This document shows, one piece after another, positions 1 to 6,698 of a DNA stretch of 39,803 bases (position 1 is its first letter; every line of letters starts with the position of its first letter). This stretch comes from Devosia sp. 66-14 (GTDB lineage Bacteria; Pseudomonadota; Alphaproteobacteria; Rhizobiales; Devosiaceae), in the NCBI GenBank assembly GCA_001899085.1, contig MKVB01000001.1, positions 595,287-635,089 of the forward strand. The letters are read 5' to 3'. Under the pieces are notes generated by a model that saw only the letters and a program-made list of their open reading frames with translations, was not told the DNA's origin and ran no database searches. A program made the position numbers and the translations under genes.

Positions 1-572
1 AAGTCGGGGGTACCGGCAATGATGGCGAACCTGCGTCGGCCTACCGCCCATAGGTGATCGACCGCCTCGTTGATGCCGGCCGCTTCGTCCGGCGCGATAT
101 CAGGGAGACCGTCGTTAAAGCCATAGTTGTTGAGGACGATGACCGGCAGACCGTCGGCGACGGCCTTGGAGAACATCGGGATCGACTGCTGCAAAGCGAC
201 GACCAGGAGCGCATCCATTGCGCCTCCGCGCAACTGATCCGCGAGACGCTCCGTCTCTTCAGGGGTTTCCGGAAAGGCGTGCAGCGTCAGGCTGAAATGC
301 GTGGCCTGAAGGATGCCCATGGCGCCGCGCAACACCTCGATCATCCAGGGCGACGTATCAAATGGCGCGACCAAGGCGACGACATTGGCTCGCCCGCGGG
401 CCAACTGCACGGCCCTTTCGCTGCGGACGTACCCCATCTCATCGATGACGCGCTTAACGCGAGCGGACGTTTCCGCATCGACGTCTGGCCGGTCGTTCAG
501 AACCCTCGAGACCGTCGTTTTCGAGACCTGCGCTGCCGTTGCAATGTCCGCGATGTTGAGCCGCCGTGCCAT
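1..572 (-). CDS. LacI-family transcriptional regulator (3' end beyond window)
   Basis: Read on the minus strand from ATG at 572, the frame stays open for 190 codons to the window edge. The N terminus reads MARRLNIADIATAAQVSKTT, followed by VSRVLNDRPDVDAETSARV, a textbook LacI/GalR helix-turn-helix plus hinge helix (residues about 5-55). It continues into a periplasmic-binding-protein-like sensor domain (GRANVVALVAPFD near residue 60, then LLVVALQQSIP). A GGGGAAG Shine-Dalgarno lies 1-3 nt before the ATG. The family binds palindromic operators as dimers and releases or binds them on sugar or nucleoside ligands; the ligand here cannot be told because the C-terminal half is missing. Three operator-like palindromes lie directly upstream, which suggests autoregulation. 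A large plus-strand frame overlaps it but is its antisense shadow. Confidence 0.9.
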   Translation of the reverse strand, partial: MARRLNIADIATAAQVSKTTVSRVLNDRPDVDAETSARVKRVIDEMGYVRSERAVQLARGRANVVALVAPFDTSPWMIEVLRGAMGILQATHFSLTLHAFPETPEETERLADQLRGGAMDALLVVALQQSIPMFSKAVADGLPVIVLNNYGFNDGLPDIAPDEAAGINEAVDHLWAVGRRRFAIIAGTPD

Positions 573-583
573 GCTTCCCCTCA

Positions 584-619
584 GAAACCGCTTCCGGAAC
601 CGGTTCCGGGATCGGTTTC
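584..619. promoter_or_regulatory. Three abutting 12-bp LacI-type operator palindromes
   Basis: Three 12-bp imperfect palindromes follow each other without a gap: GAAACCGCTTCC (584-595), GGAACCGGTTCC (596-607, perfect) and GGGATCGGTTTC (608-619). All have a central CG and AA/TT-type flanks, the form of LacI/GalR operators. They start 11 bp upstream of the leftward LacI-type gene and about 170 bp upstream of the rightward gene at 786, so they could control both. That they bind this regulator is inference. Confidence 0.6.
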
Positions 620-785
620 AGTGTTACGCTCGCGATGCGGTGTGGGTCAACAGCCATCCGAGGTGGAGTGTTCGCTATTGCTGATCCCGGCCTGCATCTC
701 GCATCCAGGAGCCGCGCCGTTGCCTGCAGCAGCCGTCGCTGGCAAAGTCGTCAGGCGGCCCGCTCGGTCGTTGGAAACACCACTC

Positions 786-1463
786 ATGAACCCGCCAGTG
801 ACGACGCCTATCCCGGAATGGCAGTGGTGGCTGGAGCGTATCGCCAGTGCAGGACCAATCGTAACCGCGCTCATCGCAGCTGCCGGCTTTGTTCTTGCGG
901 TTATGACGTACCGAAAGTGGCATCCGGAAGCGGTTGGCAAGCGCAAGATCGAGCTAGCCGAGGACATCCTCGCTGACTTCTACAAAGCTCGGGAGGTTAT
1001 TCGTTCAGCTCGCTTCAACGTCGTCTTCGTCGGTGAGGAGAGCGAGCGTAAGCCTGAAGCTGCCGAGACCCCTGGGCAGAAGAAGGCGCGTGACGGGTTC
1101 TACCGCGTGTTCGAGCGCCTACAGAAAGAGCGACAACTCTTCGCGGAGCTCCATGCTCGTCGCTACCGCGCAATGGCCTATTTCGGTAAAGAAGCTGAAG
1201 CTCTGTTCGACGACTTTCGGCGCCTGCAAGTTGAGCTGACGACGTCGGCAAGCATGCTTATCCAGTATTGGAACGAGGACCCTGCACAACGTCCCGCAGG
1301 CTGGGCTGAGTGGGAAAAGATAACCGGCGAACTCTACGATCCGTTTGGCGGCGACGAGTTCTCGGGAAAGGTCGACGCTTTGATCGTGCGCGCCGAGGGC
1401 TTCTTCGGAACGTGGCTGATGCGAAAGACCGAAAAGCCCAAGGTCGCTGTCAGCGACCCCTGA
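786..1463 (+). CDS. Membrane-anchored protein of unknown function
   Basis: 225 aa from ATG 786. The open frame extends further upstream, but that part is antisense to the LacI-type gene, so this ATG, which begins MNPPVTTPIPEWQWWLERIA, is preferred; the Shine-Dalgarno is weak. One hydrophobic helix spans about residues 20-42 (AGPIVTALIAAAGFVLAVMT). A long charged, helix-rich cytoplasmic part follows, with many Arg/Glu/Lys and aromatic residues (FYRVFERLQKERQLFAELHA). This matches no family I can name; the layout of a short N-terminal tail, one helix and a soluble helical domain is common among small anchored accessory proteins. It converges with the TIR gene, the two stops being only 4 bp apart. 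It may belong to the same element, but co-function is not shown. Confidence 0.7.
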   Translation: MNPPVTTPIPEWQWWLERIASAGPIVTALIAAAGFVLAVMTYRKWHPEAVGKRKIELAEDILADFYKAREVIRSARFNVVFVGEESERKPEAAETPGQKKARDGFYRVFERLQKERQLFAELHARRYRAMAYFGKEAEALFDDFRRLQVELTTSASMLIQYWNEDPAQRPAGWAEWEKITGELYDPFGGDEFSGKVDALIVRAEGFFGTWLMRKTEKPKVAVSDP

Positions 1464-1467
1464 TCAG

Positions 1468-2505
1468 CTAGACCTTCAGGTTCTCTTCCCAGAATTGGAG
1501 GTCGTCAGTTTCCATTGACCCGCCAGCGGCCGTCCGCTCCCTCACGAGGTCTGCAGCCTCTTCACTGGCAAGGAACTGCTCAACATCCCGCACGGCGTTA
1601 GCGATACGCTGCATTTTTGGCGTACCCCACAGGTACTTATGCGGAACGTCGCGCTCCATCATCTTGTACTGCACAGCTGCCTCGGCATCGGACTTTTGGT
1701 CTCTGTCCATCCAGTCTACCGCTGCCGCCTTGTCGTAGAGATCGAGCAGCATGTTGCGATAAAACCAAATGCTGACCCGCGGTCGCGCTTCAGAGACGGC
1801 ATTCATCAACTCGCTGAACTGCCGCCCCGCATCGACAGCTCCCTTGGGAGCCATGATAGCCTTGACGGCGGCGGGATCCTTTGCCGCCTTCAACTGGTCA
1901 ATCGTTTCGTTGGCCTCTGCAAATTCCTCTTGGAGCTCGGCAAGCTCCTTCCTCGTTGCCTCTAGCTCCGCGTTCAATGCTTCCACTTCACTCGCGGGCA
2001 CACTGGTCGCAGGCGCAAGGTTCTTCAAAAGTCTCGCGAGATCGGCCTTCCAGGCGGTGCGTTTCCTGTCCCAATCATGGTCGGTACGCGGTTCCAGAGT
2101 GATCCCGCTGTTCCTGATCATTTCTCGGAGGTCGATAAGTTTTGTATGATCGTCGAGGCTCCAGCCTTGCTTTAGGCCAAGGGTGCTGGAAATCACATCG
2201 AACTTGATCGGTGGGACAACGATCGGCAAGGCCTGGTGGGACTTCACCCACGTAGCGCCAAGTTCCATAAGGCAGAACCAGCTCTCGAGATACCGGGGCG
2301 TGATGAGCAATATCACCAGCTTCGGGCTTTGAATTTGGCTCTTCATGTACTCGTTGAAGTCGTAGCCAAGCGGGATGCCCTGCCCCGGAATGCTTGACAC
2401 GAAAATCGACCTCGCAGGCACACCGATCGCTTCCTTTAGGAAGGTGACAAACTTGTCGGCGAGCGCCTTGTCGGCAACGGCGTGGCTGATGAAAATGTCG
2501 GTCAT
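1468..2505 (-). CDS. TIR-domain protein with coiled coil, putative NAD-cleaving defence effector
   Basis: 345 aa from ATG 2505, preceded by GAGGG with 5-nt spacing. Residues 1 to about 160 form a TIR domain: MTDIFISHAVADK at the start, an alanine/lysine-rich first helix, then LVILLITPRYLESWFCLMEL. The Trp76-Cys78-x-x-Glu81 arrangement matches the motif whose Glu is catalytic in NAD-hydrolysing bacterial TIR proteins. Residues about 172-208 are a strong Glu/Leu heptad coiled coil. The last 130 residues form a soluble domain I do not recognise, perhaps a sensor or oligomerisation part. It lies between a membrane protein gene and an intron-bearing tRNA, near a tyrosine recombinase, a typical place for phage-defence genes. 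NADase activity and a defence role are inferred from the family; no partner such as ThsA or an Argonaute is seen in the window. Confidence 0.82.
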   Translation of the reverse strand: MTDIFISHAVADKALADKFVTFLKEAIGVPARSIFVSSIPGQGIPLGYDFNEYMKSQIQSPKLVILLITPRYLESWFCLMELGATWVKSHQALPIVVPPIKFDVISSTLGLKQGWSLDDHTKLIDLREMIRNSGITLEPRTDHDWDRKRTAWKADLARLLKNLAPATSVPASEVEALNAELEATRKELAELQEEFAEANETIDQLKAAKDPAAVKAIMAPKGAVDAGRQFSELMNAVSEARPRVSIWFYRNMLLDLYDKAAAVDWMDRDQKSDAEAAVQYKMMERDVPHKYLWGTPKMQRIANAVRDVEQFLASEEAADLVRERTAAGGSMETDDLQFWEENLKV

Positions 2506-2535
2506 GAAAGCCCTCGAGTGGGACCGGCAGAATAG

Positions 2536-2835
2536 TGGTGCGGACGGCGGGAATCGAACCCGCACGGGCACTGCCCTACGGATTTTCGTACCACTTCGGC
2601 TTCCGCCGCCGTCCTGAAGGACGTTTGTGGTCTGGACTATCCCTTCACCGTAGCAGATGCCTTAGGTGCCGCCCGTCTAGTCTCTACACCTTCCGCCGGG
2701 AAGCGGCTTGGCTCGGGATTGGCCGGACGCAATGCCCTTGGCTTTCCCCGAATTTGAGCGGTTCTACGTCCGGGATTTCTCCCGGCGCACTCAATCGTCT
2801 AAGTCCGTTGCGTCTACCAATTTCGCCACGTCCGC
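2536..2835 (-). tRNA. tRNA-Leu(UAA) interrupted by a group I intron
   Basis: Exon 1 is 2801-2835 and exon 2 is 2536-2586, with an encoded CCA at 2536-2538. The acceptor stem GCGGACG pairs perfectly with CGTCCGC. The D arm is GCG-AAATTGGTAGA-CGC. Joining the exons gives an anticodon stem ACGGA/TCCGT with loop CTTAAAA, so the anticodon is UAA. A long class II variable arm (AGGGCAGTGCCCGT region) and a T arm GCGGG-TTCGATT-CCCGC complete a normal leucine tRNA. The intron splits U34 from A35, the same position as in cyanobacterial and plastid tRNA-Leu(UAA). It lies 64 bp downstream of the recombinase gene and 31 bp upstream of the TIR gene start, all on the same strand. Confidence 0.93.
2587..2800 (-). 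ncRNA. Group I intron (IC3-like), 214 nt, no internal ORF
   Basis: On the minus strand the intron starts AGACGATTGAGT and ends in G next to exon AAAATCC. The core elements are recognisable in order: P-like AAATTCGGGGAAAGCC, Q-like AATCCCGAGCCAAGCC, R-like GTAGAGACTAGACGG (near 2673-2688) and S-like GGGATAGTCC (near 2633-2642); GACTA and TAGTC can pair as P7. The 5' exon ending ACTT pairs with the internal guide GAGT, giving the U-G pair at the splice site. These boxes closely match the tRNA-Leu introns of cyanobacteria (subgroup IC3). Self-splicing is inferred. There is no homing-endonuclease frame. Confidence 0.92.
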
Positions 2836-2898
2836 ACTGGGGGTGTTGTAGCAGAGCAAGCGCATGCGGCAACCACTCTGACGGCACTGCGAGCAGGT

Positions 2899-4131
2899 TT
2901 AGCCTGCCGCAGGTTCCGGTTGCTCCAGCGACGTCAGGTGCGCGTTGCGCTTGGCGAGTTCTTCCTGCTGCTTCTTGGTCAGTGGCTTCTTGCGCACGTT
3001 CACCGCAGCCGCGCTGATGTTGTTCTTGATGTGCGCAGCATAGAATTTCTCGATCATCTCCACACTGGTTCGGCAGTTTTTAGCGACCTGGTAGATGTCC
3101 GCCCCCTCCTCCAGCCTCATGCTGATGTAGGTGTGCCGGAGGCTGTAGGCGGACCGCCGATTGCCTTCGCGATCGAAGCGCATCTTGGTCTCATCGAGGA
3201 TTGACACCATCAGTCCTGCCATGGATGTCGGGAAGAGGAGATCGGACGGCTGAGGGCGGTTCCGCTCAACCATCCGCTCAAAAGGGAACACTGCGTTCGC
3301 AGTGCTTTTGCAGTAGCCCACGCCGCGCTTGCCGCGCACAGCGATGATGAGGATCGTCTCCTGTGTCTCTTGGTCGATGGCAACTTCGATGTCGCGGTAC
3401 TGGAGCCGCTTGGCCTCGTCGGGGCGGAGGCCCGTGTTGGTCATAATGAGGATGAAGTCGAGAAACTGCTCCGCATTGTACTGCCAGCGCTTGCCCTTGT
3501 GCTGCTTCGCCTTGTCACGGGCGGCTTCGTAAAGGGCTTTGTACTCTGGCTTTGAGAACCATCCCCGGTGGGAAATCTTCTCGGCCTTCTGATAGGGAGC
3601 CGTCATGTCAGGAAGTGAAGCGAGCAGGTTGTGACGGCTTGCGTACTTTAGAACTTGGCGCAGGACGACAATCTCTTGGTGCAAGGTCTGCTTGGCCGGC
3701 ACTTTGGTCGTTCCCGGAGCCGGCGTCAGGCGCTGAACGCGGTACTCATGCACCTTTGCCGACGTCACCTCCGCGAGGGTCAAATCGCCGAAGAACGGCA
3801 ACAGGTAGTTGGCGAGGCGCCGTGAGTTGCCGTCAACATAGATTGCGTTCCGGTTGCCGCCAGTGATGATGGCGTACTCTGCCTCCCACTTCTTTGCGGT
3901 ATCGCGAAATGTGGGGCCGGTGGGAACGTTGAGGGTCCCTGCCCGCTGCTTGCCGCGGAGGGTCAGGTACCAGTCTGACGCGAACTCCTTAGCGAGGCGC
4001 AAGCTGTCGGTGCCGGTGCTGACGCGGTGGTTCTTCCCATCGACGAATGCGGAGCACTGCCAGTTGCCGTTTTCGGCTCGGCGATAGACATGGCACTTGC
4101 CGTCAAGAATGGTGTGTTTTTGCATTGGCAT
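2899..4131 (-). CDS. Tyrosine recombinase / integrase
   Basis: 410 aa from ATG 4131 (a second ATG at 4125 is possible). Residues about 10-60 resemble the arm-binding or AP2-like N-terminal part, 70-180 the SAM-like core-binding domain, and 190-370 the catalytic domain. The catalytic set is visible: Arg236 in TNTGLRPDEA, a Lys in VRGKRG, Arg332-His333 in AYSLRHTYIS and the nucleophile Tyr364 in EKFYAAH. The family cuts and rejoins DNA at attachment sites, often in tRNA genes. The gene reads away from a damaged tRNA-Leu-like sequence 110 bp upstream, the normal layout of an integrase next to its attachment site. The element therefore probably extends leftward past the window start. No excisionase is visible nearby. 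Confidence 0.93.
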   Translation of the reverse strand: MPMQKHTILDGKCHVYRRAENGNWQCSAFVDGKNHRVSTGTDSLRLAKEFASDWYLTLRGKQRAGTLNVPTGPTFRDTAKKWEAEYAIITGGNRNAIYVDGNSRRLANYLLPFFGDLTLAEVTSAKVHEYRVQRLTPAPGTTKVPAKQTLHQEIVVLRQVLKYASRHNLLASLPDMTAPYQKAEKISHRGWFSKPEYKALYEAARDKAKQHKGKRWQYNAEQFLDFILIMTNTGLRPDEAKRLQYRDIEVAIDQETQETILIIAVRGKRGVGYCKSTANAVFPFERMVERNRPQPSDLLFPTSMAGLMVSILDETKMRFDREGNRRSAYSLRHTYISMRLEEGADIYQVAKNCRTSVEMIEKFYAAHIKNNISAAAVNVRKKPLTKKQQEELAKRNAHLTSLEQPEPAAG

Positions 4132-4169
4132 CGGATTTCTCGTCCTTTGCCCCAGCTTACTCCATCCAG

Positions 4170-4189
4170 ATGTGTAAGCAATGTGTAAG
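4170..4189. repeat. Tandem ATGTGTAAG repeat upstream of integrase
   Basis: The nonamer ATGTGTAAG occurs at 4170-4178 and 4181-4189, 11 bp apart, one helical turn. It lies in the integrase leader between its start codon and the tRNA-like remnant. Spacing and place fit an integrase arm or excisionase binding site, but this is only suggestive. Confidence 0.4.
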
Positions 4190-4240
4190 TGTTTTGCTGC
4201 TCAAAATTGCAGCACGTTTCACTCTAAGTCGTTGATTTTA

Positions 4241-4316
4241 TGGTGCCCATGGGTGGACTCGAACCGCCACTGGAAGGATTTTAAGTCCGGTATGTCTACC
4301 ATTCCATCACGCCCGC
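4241..4316 (-). pseudogene. tRNA-Leu(UAA)-like remnant, probable hybrid attachment site
   Basis: On the minus strand a 76-nt tRNA-shaped sequence ends in GGGCACCA and carries the leucine-type D arm ATG-GAATGGTAGA-CAT and the anticodon loop CTTAAAA (UAA). It cannot fold properly. The 5' acceptor GCGGGCG does not match the 3' acceptor CATGGGC (three of seven normal pairs plus one wobble). The anticodon stem CCGGA/TCCTT has two mismatches, the T stem GGCGG/CCACC has one, and the long variable arm of leucine tRNA is missing. Each half looks tRNA-like on its own, as if two different tRNA halves were joined near the anticodon loop. It sits 110 bp upstream of the integrase, so I read it as an attachment-site scar in a former tRNA-Leu(UAA). 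Gradual decay of an old tRNA is the alternative. Confidence 0.65.
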
Positions 4317-4374
4317 GCGCTGACAGGGCTTCCCACAAACATGGCAAAAACTCAAACGCGAATAGGGAGATAAA

Positions 4375-4395
4375 CCCTGACATGTCCTGTCAGGG
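4375..4395. promoter_or_regulatory. Inverted repeat CCCTGACA-N5-TGTCAGGG
   Basis: Perfect 8-bp arms (4375-4382 and 4388-4395) around TGTCC lie 41 bp before the VOC gene. A near copy of one arm, TGACAGGG, occurs at 4321-4328. There is no T-run, so an operator for the VOC gene is more likely than a terminator. No bound regulator can be named. The stretch 4132-4436 holds only this, the ATGTGTAAG repeats and the tRNA remnant. Confidence 0.4.
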
Positions 4396-4436
4396 GTATC
4401 GACTATGGTCCGTGTCAGTCAAACCAGGAGGCCCGC

Positions 4437-4802
4437 ATGCAGTTCATCGACCGCTACCCCATCACCGTCACCGACCAGTTCGCCGCTTGCCGCGATTTCT
4501 GGGCCAGGCACCTGAGCTTCTCAGTCGTGTTCGAGAACGAGTGGTTCGTCTACATGCAGGCCGATGGCGCCAGCATTGCCTTCATGTCGCCTGCCCACCC
4601 CTCCTATCCCCCGGGCCCCGAAGCCTATGCGGCGGGAACCAGCATGGAGCTCGAGGTGAAGGACGCCGCCGCGGCGCTCGAGGAGGTACGTGCCACCGGC
4701 AAGGAACCCGACTATCCGCTGACCGACGAACCCTTCGGACAGCGCCGCTTCAGCCTGAAGGACCCGTCGGGCCTGTGGATCAACGTGGTGCAGCAGCTCT
4801 AG
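4437..4802 (+). CDS. VOC-family (glyoxalase/bleomycin-resistance-like) protein
   Basis: 121 aa from ATG 4437 with AGGAGG 5 nt upstream, a near-ideal ribosome site. The sequence shows the paired beta-alpha-beta-beta-beta modules of the vicinal oxygen chelate fold: ITVTDQFAACRDFWARHLSF at the start, MELEVKDAAAALEEVRATGK in the second module, and the end motif FGQRRFSLKDPSGLWINVVQ. Such proteins are metal-dependent lyases or dioxygenases, or drug-binding proteins; the substrate cannot be read from sequence. It is the first gene to the right of the element boundary and converges with the hypothetical gene at 4813. The inverted repeat upstream may regulate it. Confidence 0.88.
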   Translation: MQFIDRYPITVTDQFAACRDFWARHLSFSVVFENEWFVYMQADGASIAFMSPAHPSYPPGPEAYAAGTSMELEVKDAAAALEEVRATGKEPDYPLTDEPFGQRRFSLKDPSGLWINVVQQL

Positions 4803-4812
4803 GCACGAGCGG

Positions 4813-5193
4813 CTAAATCCGCCAGTTCCACAACTCATCGAGCGGCGTGTGTGCAATGGTGCCGTCGACAACGTCTTCGAAACTGACCTCCCTGCTCCAG
4901 ACGCGGAACCGGTAGGTGGTTTCGGCAGGCTTGTAGTCGACGGTTGACTCGAGGTCGTCAAGCAACTCGGTGTAGGTCTCACCTTCGCGGCTGCTGGTAA
5001 GAATAACAACTCGATCCGCCACTACCGCATCGACGATCTGCATCGCCTCTTCCGCGGTCGGATGGAAGTGCCAGCTGCTCCCCTCAAAACCCAGAGAGAT
5101 CAGCGGCTTTCCGTTCTCGACTGTGCGCTGAACACGCAGAGTCAGCGCGCCATCCACACTGACGCGACGATAGAGAACCTCCGCGTCTTGCAT
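4813..5193 (-). CDS. Conserved-looking hypothetical protein
   Basis: 126 aa from ATG 5193 (MQDAEVLYRRVSVDGALTLR), 2 nt after the stop of the phosphoribosyltransferase gene, so probably cotranscribed and coupled to it; no clear Shine-Dalgarno. An upstream extension inside the neighbouring gene is unlikely. The protein is soluble and mixed alpha/beta, with a beta-rich start, a helix around EEAMQIVDAVVADRVVIL and a C terminus rich in Trp, Tyr and Thr (TTYRFRVWSREVSFEDVVDG). There is no signal peptide or membrane helix. I do not recognise the family; no function is offered. Confidence 0.7.
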   Translation of the reverse strand: MQDAEVLYRRVSVDGALTLRVQRTVENGKPLISLGFEGSSWHFHPTAEEAMQIVDAVVADRVVILTSSREGETYTELLDDLESTVDYKPAETTYRFRVWSREVSFEDVVDGTIAHTPLDELWNWRI

Positions 5194-5195
5194 CG

Positions 5196-5693
5196 TCAGT
5201 CCGTGGCGCCGGAGATCGGCGGCACGTAGGCCACATCGAGGTCCCACGGGAAGAAGATCCAGGTATCCTGGCTGACTTCGGTGATGAAGGTGTCGACCAT
5301 TTCGCGGCCCTTCGGCTTGGCATAGACCGTGGCGAAATGCGCGCCGGGGAGCATGTCGCGCACCACCCGCGCCGTCGCCCCGGTATCGACCAGGTCGTCG
5401 ACGATCAGGATCTTGCCGCCATTGCGGGCCTTTTCGAGCAGTTCCGGCGCGATCGGCTTCAGCACCTTGATGCCGCTCTGGTTCTGATGATCATAGCTCT
5501 TCACGGCGACGCTCTCGACCACGCGGATATTGAGTTCGCGCGCCACGATGGCCGCCGGCACCAGCCCGCCGCGGGTGATCGCCACCAGTGCGTCGAACGG
5601 GCCGAGCGCCTGCAGCCGCCAGGCCAGCGCCCGGCTGTCGCGGTGGAACTGGTCCCAGGTGACTGGGAAGGATTTCTGCTGGGTCTGGTTCAT
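5196..5693 (-). CDS. gpt: Xanthine phosphoribosyltransferase
   Basis: 165 aa from ATG 5693, preceded by AGGAGA with 5-nt spacing; this start is preferred to an upstream one at 5729. It transfers phosphoribose from PRPP to xanthine, and usually guanine, in purine salvage. The type I PRTase PRPP loop is clear ([18 protein letters not shown], residues about 95-112), with [14 protein letters not shown] as the PPi loop near residue 38 and WIFFPWDLD near the C terminus, where Gpt enzymes contact the purine. Length fits E. coli-type Gpt. The hypothetical gene at 4813 follows directly, and the CinA-like gene lies 59 bp upstream on the same strand. Strong assignment at family level; exact base preference is not provable from sequence. 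Confidence 0.92.
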   Translation of the reverse strand: MNQTQQKSFPVTWDQFHRDSRALAWRLQALGPFDALVAITRGGLVPAAIVARELNIRVVESVAVKSYDHQNQSGIKVLKPIAPELLEKARNGGKILIVDDLVDTGATARVVRDMLPGAHFATVYAKPKGREMVDTFITEVSQDTWIFFPWDLDVAYVPPISGATD

Positions 5694-5752
5694 TGCTTCT
5701 CCTGGGCGGCCCGGCCGCCTCGATCTCAAACAGGGGCCAACGGCCCGAAAAC

Positions 5753-6526
5753 TCAGTAGGCCTCGACGTCCGGCGACAACCCGGCAGCGCGGTGCGCTTC
5801 GGCAACCATCGCGCGAACCCGCTCCGCCGCCGCGGCAAGCCGCGCCTCGTCGGACGAGCGCAGCACCAGCTCGGTCATCACGAATGTCTGTCCCATCTGC
5901 GGATAGCTGCCCATCTTCACGTCGGAGAATTCCAGCTGGATCTGGCCGAGCGGACCGCCAATGGTGCCCTCGCCCACCCGACAGCGGATGGTGATCGACT
6001 TGATCCTGTCTCCGCCACGCAGCGTCGGCCTGATCGCCTCGAGCATGGCCAGCATGATTTTGGGCACGCCCGCCATGACGTGGACATTGCCGATGCGAAA
6101 GCCCGGCGCGGCGCTCACCGAGTTGGCGATCAGCGACGCGCCCTCGGGGATGCGCGCCATGCGCAGCCGGGCCTCGTTGACCTCGGTGCCGCTCTGCTTC
6201 CAGCGTTCTTCCATCATGGCGCGGGCCTCGGCATTGATCGGCAGCGCCACGCCGAACGCCTTGGCGATGGCGTCCGCGGTGATGTCGTCATGCGTCGGGC
6301 CGATGCCGCCGGTGGTGAAAACATAGGTGTAGCGGGCCCGCACCGCGTTCACCGCGGCGACGATATCGTCCTCGACGTCGGAGACGACCCGCACCTCCCT
6401 CAGCTCGATCCCTAGCTCGGTGCAGAAGTCGGCCGTCGCACCGATATTCACATCCTTGGTCCGGCCGGACAGGATTTCATCGCCGATGACGACGAGAGCG
6501 GCGGTAACGGCTTCGGGCGATGGCAT
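5753..6526 (-). CDS. CinA-type molybdopterin-binding domain protein
   Basis: 257 aa from ATG 6526 ([20 protein letters not shown]); 60 upstream in-frame codons are rejected because they overlap the divergent map gene and lack family likeness. The N-terminal 170 residues are a MoaB/Mog fold: [14 protein letters not shown], then [20 protein letters not shown] with the ligand-binding [10 protein letters not shown] loop, and later [19 protein letters not shown] smaller alpha/beta part ends the protein. This is the short form of competence/damage-inducible protein A, without the C-terminal nicotinamide-nucleotide amidase domain, as is common in alphaproteobacteria. A role in nucleotide pyrophosphate clean-up is possible but unproven. 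It diverges from map. Confidence 0.88.
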   Translation of the reverse strand: MPSPEAVTAALVVIGDEILSGRTKDVNIGATADFCTELGIELREVRVVSDVEDDIVAAVNAVRARYTYVFTTGGIGPTHDDITADAIAKAFGVALPINAEARAMMEERWKQSGTEVNEARLRMARIPEGASLIANSVSAAPGFRIGNVHVMAGVPKIMLAMLEAIRPTLRGGDRIKSITIRCRVGEGTIGGPLGQIQLEFSDVKMGSYPQMGQTFVMTELVLRSSDEARLAAAAERVRAMVAEAHRAAGLSPDVEAY

Positions 6527-6698
6527 GGCGGCCCCGGATTTGCGAGGCACAATGCATTGCCTCACCAAAGCCCGAAAGGTCAAGCAATCCGGCGGCTCAT
6601 CGGGTCCGGTTGCCCACAATATTGCCGCGGAGCCGGCAGCGCCAACACACTTCCAATCCTGAACCCGAACGCCTACTTTCGTTTCGAACGGAGCCGCC

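Noticed and set aside
54-785. Long plus-strand frame continuing into the membrane protein gene
   Set aside because: It is antisense to a clear LacI-family N terminus, and the membrane protein has a better start at 786.
4241-4316. Functional second tRNA-Leu(UAA)
   Set aside because: Acceptor, anticodon and T stems contain mismatches and the long variable arm is missing, although the length fits a tRNA.
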